Source: Paraspadella gotoi (lineage: Eukaryota > Chaetognatha). From it: a stretch of 64,000 bases of DNA. Below the pieces are notes generated by a model. It made no database searches. It saw only the letters and a program-made list of their open reading frames with translations, and was not told where the DNA came from. The position numbers were made by a program, and so were the translations under genes. Shown here piece by piece: positions 25,107 to 36,935 of this stretch (within the stretch, counting starts at the first letter, position 1; every line of letters starts with the position of its first letter). The stretch lies in NCBI GenBank assembly GCA_051294375.1, contig CM119263.1, positions 13,408,414 to 13,472,413 of the forward strand. Direction: 5' to 3'.

Positions 25107-26557
25107 TAGACGGAGAGAGAGAGAGAGAGAGAGAGGTATGTGAGTGGGGAGAGTAAGGGGTTAATCGTAGAAAAACTGCGCGTGGCAACTCGACTCAAAG
25201 CGGAACCTAGTAATTTGAAGTATTTTTATTACTTAAACTTCGTTAATACGGCCCGAAGACGGTCGCCGTCGCTAACTCCTCCTCTTCTATAATGTCTTTT
25301 CTTTTTTCTTCCTCTCTCTGCGCTGTATTTATTTTTTTCTCTCTTTTCTCTGTCTTTTCCTTTTTCTCTTTGCTACTTCTAATTTGACTTTCGATTCTGT
25401 GCTTTTTTTTTCCTCTTTCGTTCTTCGCTGATAAAAAGCTATGACGAGGTTTTTTTTTTATGACGTCGGGATTACGATTCTGATCGCTTGCACCGCCGTC
25501 CCACGCAGCTTCTAGCTATCGCCGCTTAGTCATATCTGCTCCTTAACAACGCAGCGGCTTAACAACGCGTCGGTTGGAGGCCTGATTGTGAAGCTGGTAA
25601 AAAATGAATTTAATCTCTGGAACGAAAATGAGTTAAGAGTAATGTAATTGAAGTGATGATGAAAAAATAAGTGATGATGATTATAAGGATGACGCCTAAG
25701 CAAAAATATGAATAATATAACAATAATAAGAACTATCATCATTAACTGTTGACTCGCCTTTCGGCAAAAAAGTGACGAGAAACTTGGTTGAAGCGTGTTA
25801 TGTCCAAAGACGTCTCTCTGTGTTTCCGTTCTCTGGCATCTATGAATTTGTCATAGTAAATAATCTCGCATGCCCGGCTCTAATCTTCATCGATTCCTCA
25901 TAAACAATAAACGAACCATTTCGTTCGCCGTTCGAGTTGCGTGAGGCGCGCGCAATTGCTCGCTGGCCATCGGAGGACCGGCCGAAAGTCAAGAAAGAAA
26001 AAAAGAGAGAAGGGTATATATAGGGGACGAGATGAGAGAGACGAGAGAGAAGCAGTGGTGAGGAGAGAGAGTATGAGTATGTGAGGTCGGAGAGTAGAGG
26101 GAGTCCACGGGCAAAGCGAGAGAATTCAATAACGCCACCGAGTCGCTAAAACAGCTGCCCGTCTTCAGACTGCAAACACATCTATCAAATATTTCTTGCT
26201 CAGAAGAAGAACTAAAAAAGAAGTTGTAAAAAACAAGCAGATAAAAATGATGATGCGTCGGCGGAGGTGAGGGGGAAGGTAAGGTGGAGGTGGGGAGAAA
26301 AGTGGGCGGGGTGGGTGGTCCGAGAACGGGGGAATAAAGACAAGACAGAAGGCAGAGGGGAGGGGGAGATGACCGGAGAGAGGGGGGGGCGAGAGGGGAG
26401 AGAGAGGGAGAGAGGAAAAATCTCGAAGGCTGAAGAGAAAAATGATTGATATTAAGGAGGCGACTTCAGGGAGGAAGTAAAAAGGACGGGGAAGGTAGGG
26501 GGAAATAAAAAAAAGAAGAAGACGGAAAGGAAGATTTTTAACGATCAAAATGGCGTC

Positions 26558-26606
<49 letters not shown>

Positions 26607-27075
26607 CAGAGAGATAGAGTGAGAGAGAGAGCGATGTTATGGTGAAATTGGCGGGGGCCCAAAAGGGCCTTTGGAGGCATGAAACTCATAATACCCCACA
26701 TCATTGCCCGAAGAGAAAAGAACGGGGGGAGGCGACTGAGATGGAGTAGTGGACGCGAGTCAGAGGCGCGAAGGAAATGAAATAGGACATCGAGAAGTCC
26801 GAGCAAATGGGGGAGAGGAATCCTCCCTTTTTTTTTACAATCTGCCCGAGGCGCGGCTGAGAAGAAATGGGAAAAGAATGAAGGAGGAGAGAAGATAGGA
26901 AGAGAGAAAAGAGAGAATGAAGGAAAGAGAATGAAAGAAAGGAAAGGATAGGAGACCGCGACTGAAAGGTAGGAGAAGGGAAAGAAGGAAAAGTTTGAAA
27001 ATCACTGCCGCTTCGTTTATAGGCTTGCTTTCATCCTCGAAAAGAGTCTCTCTTTTCGCTTCTCTCTCTCTCTCT
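24937..27075 (+). repeat. Block B, copy 4 (direct, diverged)
   Basis: The flank 24937-25070 is the reverse complement of 20170-20310, so copies 3 and 4 share this flank in opposite orientation. From about 25140 it runs parallel to B copies 1 and 2, with heavier indels and some lost segments. GA tracts are at 25070-25135 and 26561-26630. It then passes directly into block C copy 2. Confidence 0.8.
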
Positions 27076-27256
27076 CCCCACCCTCCTTCCCCCTCACCTC
27101 TCAACCTTCCCTCCCTCCCTCACTTTCGCCATCATCTTTCATTGTTCGTGCCCGACTCCCGTGAGTTGGTCTTGTCTGAAGTCGACCAAGCATGGACAAG
27201 CGCCAACCCCCAGTTTACATACCAATTCAGACTTACAAAGACCCCGCGCTTGCGCA

Positions 27257-27499
27257 GACGACGACGAGGAGGACGACAAGGATGAAGACGACGACGGGGA
27301 CGTCGATGACGAGGAAGAAGACGACGAAGATGAAAACGAGGCTCTCGACGAAGACGACGACGACGACGACGACAACGAAAGCGACGACGACAGACACAGT
27401 TGATGCTGACAAAGAAGAAGATTTCAAAGACGACGACGAAGACGTTGACGACGATGAAGATGAAGTTCACGAAATCGGCAACGACGAAGACGACAACGT

Positions 27500-27542
<43 letters not shown>

Positions 27543-27560
27543 CAGACTTTTTTTTTCCTC
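27257..27560 (+). CDS. Candidate Asp/Glu-rich exon, frameshifted here
   Basis: The first frame (27257-27403) encodes Asp/Glu with scattered Lys, Gly, Val, Asn, Ala and Leu and uses GAC, GAT, GAG and GAA interchangeably, unlike a pure trinucleotide repeat. Near 27390 the acidic reading jumps by one base and continues through EVHEIGNDEDDNV to a poly-Asp run. In copy 1 (20615-20635) the GACGACACAG junction lacks the extra bases, which would keep a single frame. A GTGAGT donor (27161-27166) and a CAG acceptor (27255-27257) would bound a 97-bp intron. No family is recognised; long acidic stretches occur in many nuclear proteins. Confidence 0.35.
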
Positions 27561-29842
27561 CGAGGAAAAGAAGAAGAAAAAAATTGAGAAGAAAAGTTTC
27601 TCTCTGCTTCGCTCGCCATGCGTGATGTCGAGGATTTTTTTTACTCGGCGATAATTTCGTTACAAATTTGAATATAATTACTTTGTGTTTTTTTTGTTTT
27701 TTTGAAATATTAACTGCTTGATATTGATATGTGGAGAAGAGAATATATCTGAAAGAAGGTAAGTTGCGTGCAGCCGTCGTCGGGGAGGAGAGATTAATTT
27801 CATTACCCCGAAACGAAATTTACTAGCGACTTATTTTTCACTTATAGTTACTAAAACGAAAGTTTTCTTAACAAAATTACTTATTGATAAAATTATTTAT
27901 CGTATCGTATCAATTTTATTTTTTTTTAATTGTTGTGTCTTTTTTATTTGTTTTACTTTCGTCTTTTTTAACCTTTTGATATTACGCAGGTCCTTTTTGT
28001 CTCGTGTTCTTGCTTCTCCCTTTTCTTTTTGTCCTTTCCTCTCTTTTCTTTTCGCCCATTTTCTTCTCATCTTCCCTTTATTTTGTCTTCTCTCGTCTGG
28101 AGAGCAAAGATCATCACAGTGAGGCGAAGGCAACGGATTCTTGATCTTTGCAATGAAAGACTCAGAAGAAGAAAGACAAAAAAAAAGATAAAAGAAAAAA
28201 AAAGAAAGAGAAGAACGAGAAAAAAGTATTTACAAAGAAGAAAAAAAAAGATATAAAAAAGAAAAACGGGTTTAACTTAATAGAAAGAAGTAAAAAAGAC
28301 CAAAACAACTAAAAGAAATAATACTCATTTTGAAATGTTATATACCGCAATAATATGTGATTAACTTTTAATCTCCAAATTTCTAATTTATTGGCGTTAA
28401 AAAGTGATAAATAAAAAACCCAGTACAATTAGCAATATTAAGCAAATTGATTTATCACCCATCCCTCTCCTTCTCCATCATTCCCTCTGTCGCTACCTCC
28501 TACTTGGCTACAGATAATTTTTTCCCATTTATATCGGGAAGGAATTATGACTAAGCCCCTCATCTTTGTCTGTCATTATTTTATGAGTCCGACCTCCTAC
28601 CTTTCCTTCCTCTCCCGCCTCCTCTCTCTCTCTCCCTTCTCCTCATATTTCACGATCGCCCGTAAACGAACCGAGGGCGAGGGGGGGGCGTTTTAGGAGA
28701 TGAAACAGATATGACTCTCCCTCCCTCTGGCGGCCGACGCTCTTCTATTGTGATTGGTTTGAAGGGCTGAAACGGAGACTGTACGGGACGTGTTTTTGAT
28801 AAAAAAAAATATGTCAGTATTTGCGGTAATGTTGAATTGTGAAAGCACATCCCGGTGATGGTGACCGAAAAGCTGCTTCTACCAAAGAAGAGACTATGAC
28901 GGAACAAGCTGGCGAATCCGAGTTTCGTCCGCCAAGCATCGACTTATTCGTCGTGAAAGGGAAGAACGGGATTTTGATCGAGTCGAAGCGAAGGCGAAGA
29001 TTTAACGATCCGAGAGAGCGATGAGAGATTCGATAGAGCGCGGGGTGGGGTGAGCGAAGGACGGTGAGAAAAAGGGCGGTGGCCTTCGTGGGATGTCTGG
29101 ATAAGGGACGCAGGTTTTCGATGGAGGGGAATGGGGCGAATACTCGGGAGGGGCCGGGGTGGGAGAATTTTTAGAAGATACTCACTCGGTCCCGCTCTCC
29201 CCCAGTCCGCTTCAGCCCCGCGCCCCGCGCCCCGCGCCCCGCGCCCCGCGCCCCGCGCCCGCGCAGGCACTCGATTTTTTACGATTTTCGCTCTACATGA
29301 CGACGCGATGACGACGACGCCGTCTATTACGACGATGTTGACGACGACGACGAAGTTTTTGTCCCGAGTTCGAGTCCCTTGTTTTTCGACGTCCGCCCGA
29401 AAAAATTTCATTTACATGATAAAGAGAGAATCGAGGGATGGCGGAGTCGGATGAGATCAAAGCCAAGTGACGCTACGCGATCGCGTTACGCTTTGATCTT
29501 TCCGCGTATTTCTTCTTTTTTTTTGAGAGAGAGAGTAAAAATGATAAAAATGATAGTTTAAAAAAGGTACGATGTGTTGGAAGCGGTTTTAAAATGTTAA
29601 TGCCTTAAATTGATGCGAATGTAAAGATTCGGAAACTGAACTGTATCGTCTAACCACTTGCAACGTTTTATGCCAGAGCCTCAACTTACCCCAGCTTTTT
29701 TCCGTTGCTTACTTTGCGTCAAGAATACCTGACTCCCACATGGCCTTGATCCTTACCCTATCTTCTCGCCCACCCAACCCAATTCGGCACGGGTATCCGT
29801 CCTCCTGATGAGAAATCGATTCTCCCGATTTTCGCCTCGTCA

Positions 29843-29854
29843 CCGCTAGAGGGC
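29843..29854 (+). promoter_or_regulatory. CTCF-like core site, block C copy 2
   Basis: CCGCTAGAGGGC, identical to 23146-23157. Nearby sequence carries indels while the core is intact, which may be chance over 12 bp. Confidence 0.45.
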
Positions 29855-31561
29855 GGGAGAGGGCGATGCGGAGAGGGGCGGGAGTGGTTGGCGAGGAAGA
29901 AAAAAAAATAGAAAGCGATTTGATGCAACAGATAAGTCTGGTAAGGAGAAACATTGGAAGAGGTTTTATGAGACGATGCAGTTAAGAGTTATGAGTTTTT
30001 TTAGTGATACCAGTTTTCGTTTATCAGGTTTTGTTACTTCTGGTCTTTCAGGGGTAATTTTATTTCGATAACATTTATAAACAGAAAATCAAAAACATTT
30101 TTTTCTAAATGCAAAATCGGCCAATGAAAAATTTTCTTTGAAACCACGGATAAAAAAACAATAGGTCAGCAATTGTAATCACGTCATGATTCAATCCGTT
30201 CAGGGATAACAAAGGTAACCGAACTTGAAAACATAAGAACAGATTAAAACAAGTTTGAGCAAACAATGCCGGATCTGCTTACGATCATTAGCGGTAAGCA
30301 GCTAATCAGATAATTGATTAATTAATTTATTTATTTATTTATTTCATGCAGCTTGAATTTAATTTAATTTAAAAAAAAGCATAATCAAATAGTAAAATAG
30401 ATTTTTTTGTTTTTTTCATTTTAACTCATTTCCACTTGGACGATTCCATCGAAACTTGATTTCCTGCTCATTCACACACTGCACCGGACACGCTCACATT
30501 AAGTGATATTCTGTCAGTTCAACACCGATTCTCTTCATAGATCTCATTCCAGATTCTACCAAATATCCGTATTCGTCTTTCTCTCCTCTCCACGGAACGG
30601 ACGTCGCCAAAATAAGACATCATCCTTCGGCTCAAATTGTAAGGACCTCGGGGAGGTAGGGGGGGGGCGGAGAGGCATAAGTCATCCGATGAAATAAATC
30701 CCTATTTGACGCCGAGCTCCAACGTTAATTGGTAGCGTCGGGCGGTTGCGGAGCGGCGAACCGTGAAAGCGGATTTGCCGAATCCGCCTTCGTTGAACAG
30801 AGCGCGATTTAGTAACGCCGAAATATCGCGCGTATCGATATTAAAGAATGGGGAAGCTCCGATCCGCGGGTGGACATTTGCCGGTGGGACGTCTTTAATA
30901 GGAACTTTTAAGAAATAATAAGAATCCGATTCTTGGAATCCGAAATTCGGGAATTCGAGGATTTGGATTCTTAATTCCAAATTCGATTCTCGATATTTTA
31001 TTGACGGTTGACAGTTTTTGGGTTCGATTTTATTTTCATCCTACTTATAATTCAAATTATAAAATTAATTTTAAAAAAAGAAGACAAGAACCATCTGACA
31101 CCGCTTATGGCTAATTACAACACTGAGTGATAACGAGATGCTAAAATTCACATTAAACTGTCCGAGTCCTTGTTAAAATTACGCATGGTACTTAATTTTT
31201 CGAATATTCCCCCGAAAATAAGGTTAAATCCGTCAGCATTCTTCCCTCTCGTCACAATCGACGATTCGAAGCCGTGTCATTGTGTCACGATGAAACAATT
31301 GACGCCGGTGACGCTATTGACGCCGATGCCGCAGACGTCACTGATGTCTTTCACTTTGATTTCTGCTTCAATGAATTTCATTTTTGCGGGGTTCCGACCC
31401 CCTTACCCCCATGTCCCTTTTTTTCCGCCCCCCCCCCCCCCCCACGAACATCGTCGTCGCTCTCTATCTCACCGATCTCTTCGTTTCTTTCAGAATCTTG
31501 TCGCTATTGTCTTTTGACGTCGTCGTCGTCCTCGTCGCTATCCCTATTGTATGTCTTCGAA

Positions 31562-31601
31562 CCCATAGACCCATAGACCCATAGACCGATAGACCCATAG
31601 A
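31562..31601 (+). repeat. 8-bp minisatellite CCCATAGA x5
   Basis: Five head-to-tail units; the fourth has CCGATAGA. The array ends in CCGACC. Confidence 0.9.
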
Positions 31602-31752
31602 CCGACCTATAACTAAAAAAAAATTTTGTTAGATTAAAAAAGAGTCGACGAAAAAAGCCATTTCTTTTTTTTCCCCCTTATTTCTTTTCCCAGCTCCCTC
31701 GGCAGCGGAATCTCCGTTTCCTGTTACCGATCGTCGCCGCGATGCCTTCGAC

Positions 31753-31786
31753 GCGTTGCTAAGCGTTTCCAGGCGTTGCTAAGCGT
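31753..31786 (+). promoter_or_regulatory. Paired GCGTTGCTAAGCGT elements
   Basis: The same 14-mer occurs at 31753-31766 and 31773-31786, exactly 20 bp apart. GTTGCTA resembles half of an RFX X-box. The assignment is weak, but exact repetition with two-turn phasing is unusual. Confidence 0.35.
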
Positions 31787-31883
31787 CGCCGCGGTGGGAA
31801 CGCAGGCGACGATGACGACGACTTACCCGAGGATTTTCACGCGTTTGTCCAACGGAAAATTTGGCACCGTTCTTCTTTCGAGG

Positions 31884-31885
<2 letters not shown>

Positions 31886-31977
<92 letters not shown>

Positions 31978-31980
31978 TCC
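31886..31980. repeat. (CT)n microsatellite
   Basis: CT repeats with a few interruptions, ending in CTTCCTCCCTCCTCC. Confidence 0.9.
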
Positions 31981-32009
31981 TCCCTCCTCCTCAATCCTAC
32001 ACCCCAACT

Positions 32010-32210
32010 TTCGTCGAATGGCCGGCCCGCGATGTTCCACCGATGTTCAGGGGGACGCGGAGAATGGCCGGCCGCTTTTGGCCGTTATCGAGTAATCGGC
32101 TGTGGTGGCGGTCGGCGTCGGCTGGGGGCGGCCCGGCGTAGGCGGCGACGTCGCGGCGCGGGTTGGCGGCGGCGTCGCGGCGGCAGCAGATGTCATCGCA
32201 AGAAAACTGC
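32010..32210. other. GC-rich, CpG-dense island
   Basis: About 200 bp with two GGCCGGCC-type blocks followed by repeated GGCGGCG. It could be a promoter CpG island or coding DNA; frames are open in both directions, so neither can be chosen. Confidence 0.4.
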
Positions 32211-32514
32211 TCCGTGAGGAGTGGAAGCTTTGGGGTATGGAAGGTAGTAATTTAATATGAAATAGCAATCATAGTATTTTAAAAAACACCAAAATATCAA
32301 TACTATTGTTTATTATTCTAATTAGAGATATGTAATGATTTCTTCCAAAAATATGATTGGCCAAACGGTAGCACTAAAAAATCCACGTATGACTCTGTAT
32401 TTTTTTTCGTGACCGCCCTTCCAGAAAGACCCTTCGTACCTCCTTCGTTCATGGCCAAAGTTTGAAGGGAAGTTTGGTGATCTAAGGACTTGACAGCTCA
32501 TTGAAGAATGAGAG

Positions 32515-32521
32515 AGACGAG

Positions 32522-32609
<88 letters not shown>

Positions 32610-32620
32610 CAGAGTGACAG
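32515..32620. repeat. (GA)n microsatellite
   Basis: GA repeats ending in GACAGAGTGACAGAGCGACAG. Confidence 0.9.
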
Positions 32621-32778
32621 AGCGACAGAGGAGTCCATAGAATTGTGGCATAAACTACATCACACCGTCCGTCGTCACCTGGCTTTTGTGTGTTTATGCA
32701 AATGAGGAGAAGTCGGGCAAAGCAGGAACAGTCGGGTCAAATATACCGAGACCATCACAATATGCTTCATTATCATAC

Positions 32779-32855
<77 letters not shown>

Positions 32856-32872
32856 CTCTCTCGTCTCTCTCC

Positions 32873-32917
<45 letters not shown>

Positions 32918-32931
32918 TTCTCTCTTTCTCT

Positions 32932-32967
<36 letters not shown>
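32779..32967. repeat. Long (CT)n microsatellite, about 190 bp
   Basis: The first 70 bp are pure CT, and the remainder is interrupted by CC, TT and G. Its purine strand encodes the Arg-Glu runs seen in false open frames. Confidence 0.95.
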
Positions 32968-32971
<4 letters not shown>

Positions 32972-33333
32972 TTCCTTCTTTTCTTTTGATTCTGTACTTA
33001 ATATTTTATCCGTATTTATCTTTTGCTCGTAAAACCCCTCAGTTTTTATCTTCGTCATTTTTTCGGCGTTGTTGTTGTTGTGTCCCTCTGGCGGTGCGTT
33101 TACGTTCGTACAGGAATTCGACGATTAACAGGGGACTAATGTTTGTTTGTGTATTAATCGTAAAAAACATCGGGTTATTCTTGTGGAATGCTTGTTCCCG
33201 TAAAGTTGAAGGAACAGCTCGAGAGCAAAATATTTGAAAAAAGGAACAAACAAAACTGACAAAACAAAACAAAAACTAACGTGGACAAAACACTGCTGGG
33301 AATAGAAGAGAAAAATACTCGCCTGTCTTTCAA

Positions 33334-33368
<35 letters not shown>

Positions 33369-34782
33369 TCTTTCTCTCGATTCTTTCTGCCTCGAGCTTT
33401 CCTAGTCTTTCCATCATCCCGAGTTTTGCCCAAAATCTGCATTGCTAATGAGATAAGCCTTTGCCAACTGGAAAAATTGGGGGAACTTGTGAGAAAGTTG
33501 AGGGTATAGGGAAAAAGAAGGGGGGGATTATGTCGGAACGGGATAAAAATGGGGGAACGGGTGAGACATGGGGGAACGTTTAAGGAAGCGGAGCCTGGAG
33601 GCATGGAGGCATGGAAAAAGAATCGAGGTTGAGGGAACATATATTGGATGTTGGGGGTTTAGCTGGGGGAACGAAAAGGGCCTGCTGAAAAAAAAGGAAT
33701 GAGAGACGATGGGATGAAGGAGGGTGAAAAACTGAAGACTTAAAAAAAAACCGAAAAGAAAGCTAAAGAAGATTGTAAGGCGACTGAAGCAGAGGTCAAG
33801 CCGAGGCACATACGGGTCAGTATCGAAACGCAAGAAAAAGAGAGAGAGCGAGACGCCCGAAGAAAAAAAAAAGATAGAGAGCGAGAGATCACGACATTTG
33901 ACGTTGGCTGGCGTGGCGTAGACTGACGGCTATCCGTCAAATCGCTTGGATTTCGACGCTCGACTCTCTTACAAACCGAATTTGTTGGGCCTCAACAGCA
34001 TTGCGATGTATGGCGTAGATCGGACGACGGTATTACATCAACGCCAGCTAAATTGGCACAGGACGAGCAACGGCCTGGCGACGTATAATGGCGTCGAGCG
34101 GGAAGCCGAGGGTGGCAGGCTGGCAGGGTGGCAGGGTGGCGGCGAGGAGAAAAGGACGCCCAACTTTCTTTTTCCTCTTTCTTTTTCTTTCTTGGTCGTT
34201 ATTAAACTTTTTTCCCTTCTTCAAATAGCTCATTATTTCTATCGCAAATGGATTTCCTCGCCCGCCTCACCATTTCCTCATATTTCTCGGCGAAGACCGA
34301 CTTTTCGTCGCCCGGATTTTTTTTTTCTCTCTGCCTCATATTCTCAGTCAGTTTCTTCATCATCCGACTTTGTATCTCGCGCTCACCATTTCACTTTCCT
34401 TTTATGTCCTTTCTACCCGCCTTGATATAAATTTTTTTCTTCAATTATTTATATTCAGTTATCCATTCATCCTTTTTTCATCATCCAATTTTCATATTTT
34501 GAACAGTTCCAATATCACCACCACTCGGAATCATCTTCCAAATACGTTTGTCAGATTATTTAACTTGTTTAGGTTCAGCCTAACATTAAAAAGTGTATCA
34601 TTCTTCCTCCCCTCTTTTCCCCACTCCTTCTGCAAAATTCCCCCTCCGTTCAGCCCCTTACCGGCGACCATACCCTCACTCCCTCGCTCTCTCACTTCTG
34701 GTCAGTTGCGTCACGTCCGATAGAACGTCTCGGTCTTAAATCTAAATCATCTTCCAGCGTCCAAGTTCACGCTCCCCGCCAT

Positions 34783-34792
34783 NNNNNNNNNN
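34783..34792. other. Assembly gap, 10 N
   Basis: A short gap immediately before block D copy 1. Confidence 0.99.
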
Positions 34793-34966
34793 CTTGACAA
34801 CCCCTAACTTCCCATCCCCCGGCGACCTCGAATTCGCTTCTCTCTTTGAACAATCTTTTACTTCACATGTAACTGTATGGACTCTTTCGTTCTTAACAAA
34901 ACTACTTTCTGATCTAAACAACTTCTTTCGAAACCAGACGAAATTAACCCTCTCGAATAAAACTGA

Positions 34967-35314
34967 CCCGAACCAAACCTCGCCCTGTATCCCTCCCCAC
35001 ACCACGCGACCTTCGCCTCGCGACGAACCACGCCCTCCCGTCTGACTCCCCCAAACGATGATTTACCACGAGGAGGCGAGAGAGGCGATGCTTCGCTCGT
35101 CCTCACCCTAAATCACGACGATGACGACGACGACGACGACGACGCCGACGACGTGATTGGCGACGACAATAACCAAGACTCGACGATGACCATTGACCGA
35201 GATGACGACGAATGAGAGGAAGAAGTCGAAGACGACCGCGACGAATACGACGTCAAGATCGTCACTCGCCGCGCGAAAAAAAAAAAATTGAAAGAATATT
35301 TTCTCTTTGCTTGA
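34967..35314 (+). pseudogene. Acidic open frame interrupted by one TGA
   Basis: From 34967 one frame is open for 82 codons to TGA at 35213-35215 and then, in the same frame, for another 32 codons to 35314. Both sides of the TGA are strongly acidic, and the second half becomes basic (Thr-Arg-Arg-Ala then poly-Lys). Copy 2 (about 37190-37450) has the same TGA. Without the stop this would read as one Asp/Glu-rich segment, but no ATG or splice sites are clear. It could equally be a GAC repeat with no coding history. Confidence 0.2.
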
Positions 35315-35727
35315 ATAATTTTATTATTTTTCAAAATGACCATTGGCTATATACTACCAATTTAGGGTTGACTAGCTAATAATAAACTGACTCTTTAACT
35401 AATTTCTACGAACGATCGACCTAGACAGATCCAAAGTTATGCATCCACAATCCAAAATCATTCAGAAACGGCGATGGTTAAAGTCCTACTTAGTATAGTA
35501 TATGTACCGTTTCGTTGCTCCTCCCGTTTTCTATTCTGTTTCGTCAAAATATTGAAAAAAAAAACAAACAAACTTTGTAGTACGTTTATTACTTTTTTCG
35601 TCGTCGGGACAATCTTGATTCTCGACTTTTGTTTTGGGTCAGGCCTTTTGTTTGTCCCGATAGTTGACAATCTGTTGTTGGGTCACGTGACTGCCGGCTT
35701 GTTTGTACGGGGTTAAGCAAAGGGGAG

Positions 35728-35774
<47 letters not shown>

Positions 35775-36837
35775 ATCGGAAAAAAAATCGTTGCCATAGA
35801 AATTTATCGGAAAATTTTATTTTTTTCATGGAATGAGCAATCTAATGCGATTGATGACAATATATAGTGTTTTAGCCTGGATTTGCCGAGCTAACAAGCA
35901 AACAAACAAATCATCGTCAAATAAAAGTCCAGAATTGTCCTTTGTTTCGTCGTCGTAGTGACGCATTTTAACTTTTGTTGATATCTTTGTTTCTTCATCG
36001 ACAGGATGGTCTTCGGATTCTGGAACGTCGTCCTTGTCGTCGTCGTCGTCGTCGTCGTCTTCATCGTTTCTGCTTTCTTTCACTTTCCATCAAAGATATC
36101 GTCTAACAAAACCAATTTATCTTATCGTATTTCAAGCCGCTTTTCATCCTTTGGAGGCTTTTTGTTCGAGAGTAAACCACTACAAGCCGGCGTAACCACT
36201 TTAGTATGCAAATACGATTATAGGAATTTCAGTTCTTACTTTTTTTTTCCCTTCGAAATGTGTTTTTAAACCACAACATGAAAAGAAACGATGAATGGTG
36301 AAGGGAGACTCGAACTCAAAAACATAGTACTTACCATCTTAGACAGCTTTGAGAGTGAGGTAGTCCCTCCTGTTGGACGAATGCCTTTCAAGTTCAAGTT
36401 CAAGTACTTTTTTTAAAACTTGATCGAAAGAAGTGTTTTCTTTTTTAACTCTTTTCTCCCTTCTCTCTCTCTCTCTCTCTCACTCTCTCTCTCGTTCTCT
36501 CTCTCTCTCCTCTCTCGTCTTCTCTCTCTCTCTTTTTTTTTTTTTTTTTTTTTTTCGCCATTGCCACCATTGGGATCGCCTTGTTCCCACCATTGGTTCC
36601 ACCTCTCAGCTACCCCCTTCTCCCCAACTCCCCACCGTTCACACCATTCTCCGTTCAAGTGGCGATTTTTTTTTTTTTTTCGCCCGCGCGCTTCCGAATA
36701 AAAAAAAGTATCCAACGCGTGCGCGATTAATCCCGCGTTTACTCGTGTTCCGTTTCCGGTCGCACGCGCTGAAGGGCGTGTGTCGCGACTCGTGCCGCGT
36801 CGGCGAGGTCGCGTGCGCGGGTTGGGTCACGGCTAGG

Positions 36838-36907
36838 TCACGTGATGCGCGCGGAATCGTGACGTCATAAACACGGCGAGTTACACGTCGAAAGAGGGTC
36901 ACGTGAC
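36838..36907. promoter_or_regulatory. CRE flanked by two TCACGTGA E-boxes
   Basis: TCACGTGA (36838-36845), TGACGTCA (36860-36867) and GTCACGTGAC (36898-36907) lie within 70 bp of CpG-rich DNA. GTCACGTGAC is the full CLEAR/M-box palindrome recognised by MITF/TFEB-type bHLH-Zip factors. Copy 2 keeps the first two sites (38961-38969, 38983-38990), while the third has one inserted G (39021-39031). Confidence 0.45.
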
Positions 36908-36935
36908 AGAGGCGATGCGTCATGAAGGAGGGAGA

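Larger units (their letters stand above)
27076..31397. repeat. Duplicated block C, copy 2
   Basis: The direct repeat of 20300-24731 at an offset of about 6.8 kb, continuing without a gap into single-copy DNA at 31398. It carries a cleaner version of the Asp-rich region, the 7-bp minisatellite at 29214-29262, the CTCF-like site at 29843-29854 and the (TTTA)n tract near 30330. Confidence 0.85.
31398..34782. other. Single-copy non-coding segment
   Basis: Contents in order: a C16 run (31428-31443), an 8-bp minisatellite (31562-31601), a CpG-rich stretch with two GCGTTGCTAAGCGT elements, CT and GA tracts (31886-31980, 32515-32620, 32779-32967, 33337-33366), a GC-rich island (32010-32210), and AT-rich pyrimidine-biased sequence to the gap. 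Open frames at 33528-33833 (-) and 33946-34425 (+) have no ATG or no natural composition, and I do not call them. Confidence 0.6.
34793..36935. repeat. Tandem block D, copy 1
   Basis: About 2.14 kb, followed head to tail, without a gap, by a second copy at 36936-39055. Divergence is lower than between A copies: several hundred bases are identical, with occasional indels. It contains a GAC tract with acidic open frames, GA/CT tracts (35745-35770, 36467-36533), a T23-type run (36533-36555) and a CRE/E-box cluster near the end. Confidence 0.9.

Noticed and set aside
28839-29024. 61-codon frame of protein-like composition in block C copy 2
   Set aside because: It lacks an ATG, and copy 1 (22106-22300) reads different residues because of indels, so neither frame is trustworthy.
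31274-31576. Asp/Ala-rich frame across the block C to single-copy junction
   Set aside because: The equivalent copy 1 sequence is frame-broken, and the second half runs into the C16 tract.
33946-34425. 159-codon plus-strand frame
   Set aside because: Starts with TTG, and its second half is pyrimidine-tract translation; no conserved feature is recognised.
35213-35215. TGA as a selenocysteine codon
   Set aside because: No stem-loop element or selenoprotein similarity is visible; a decayed or non-coding frame is simpler.
36300-36400. tRNA B-box-like TTCGAGTCTCCC on the minus strand
   Set aside because: The T stem does not pair, no A box is in place and no acceptor stem forms. At most a degraded tRNA-derived repeat.
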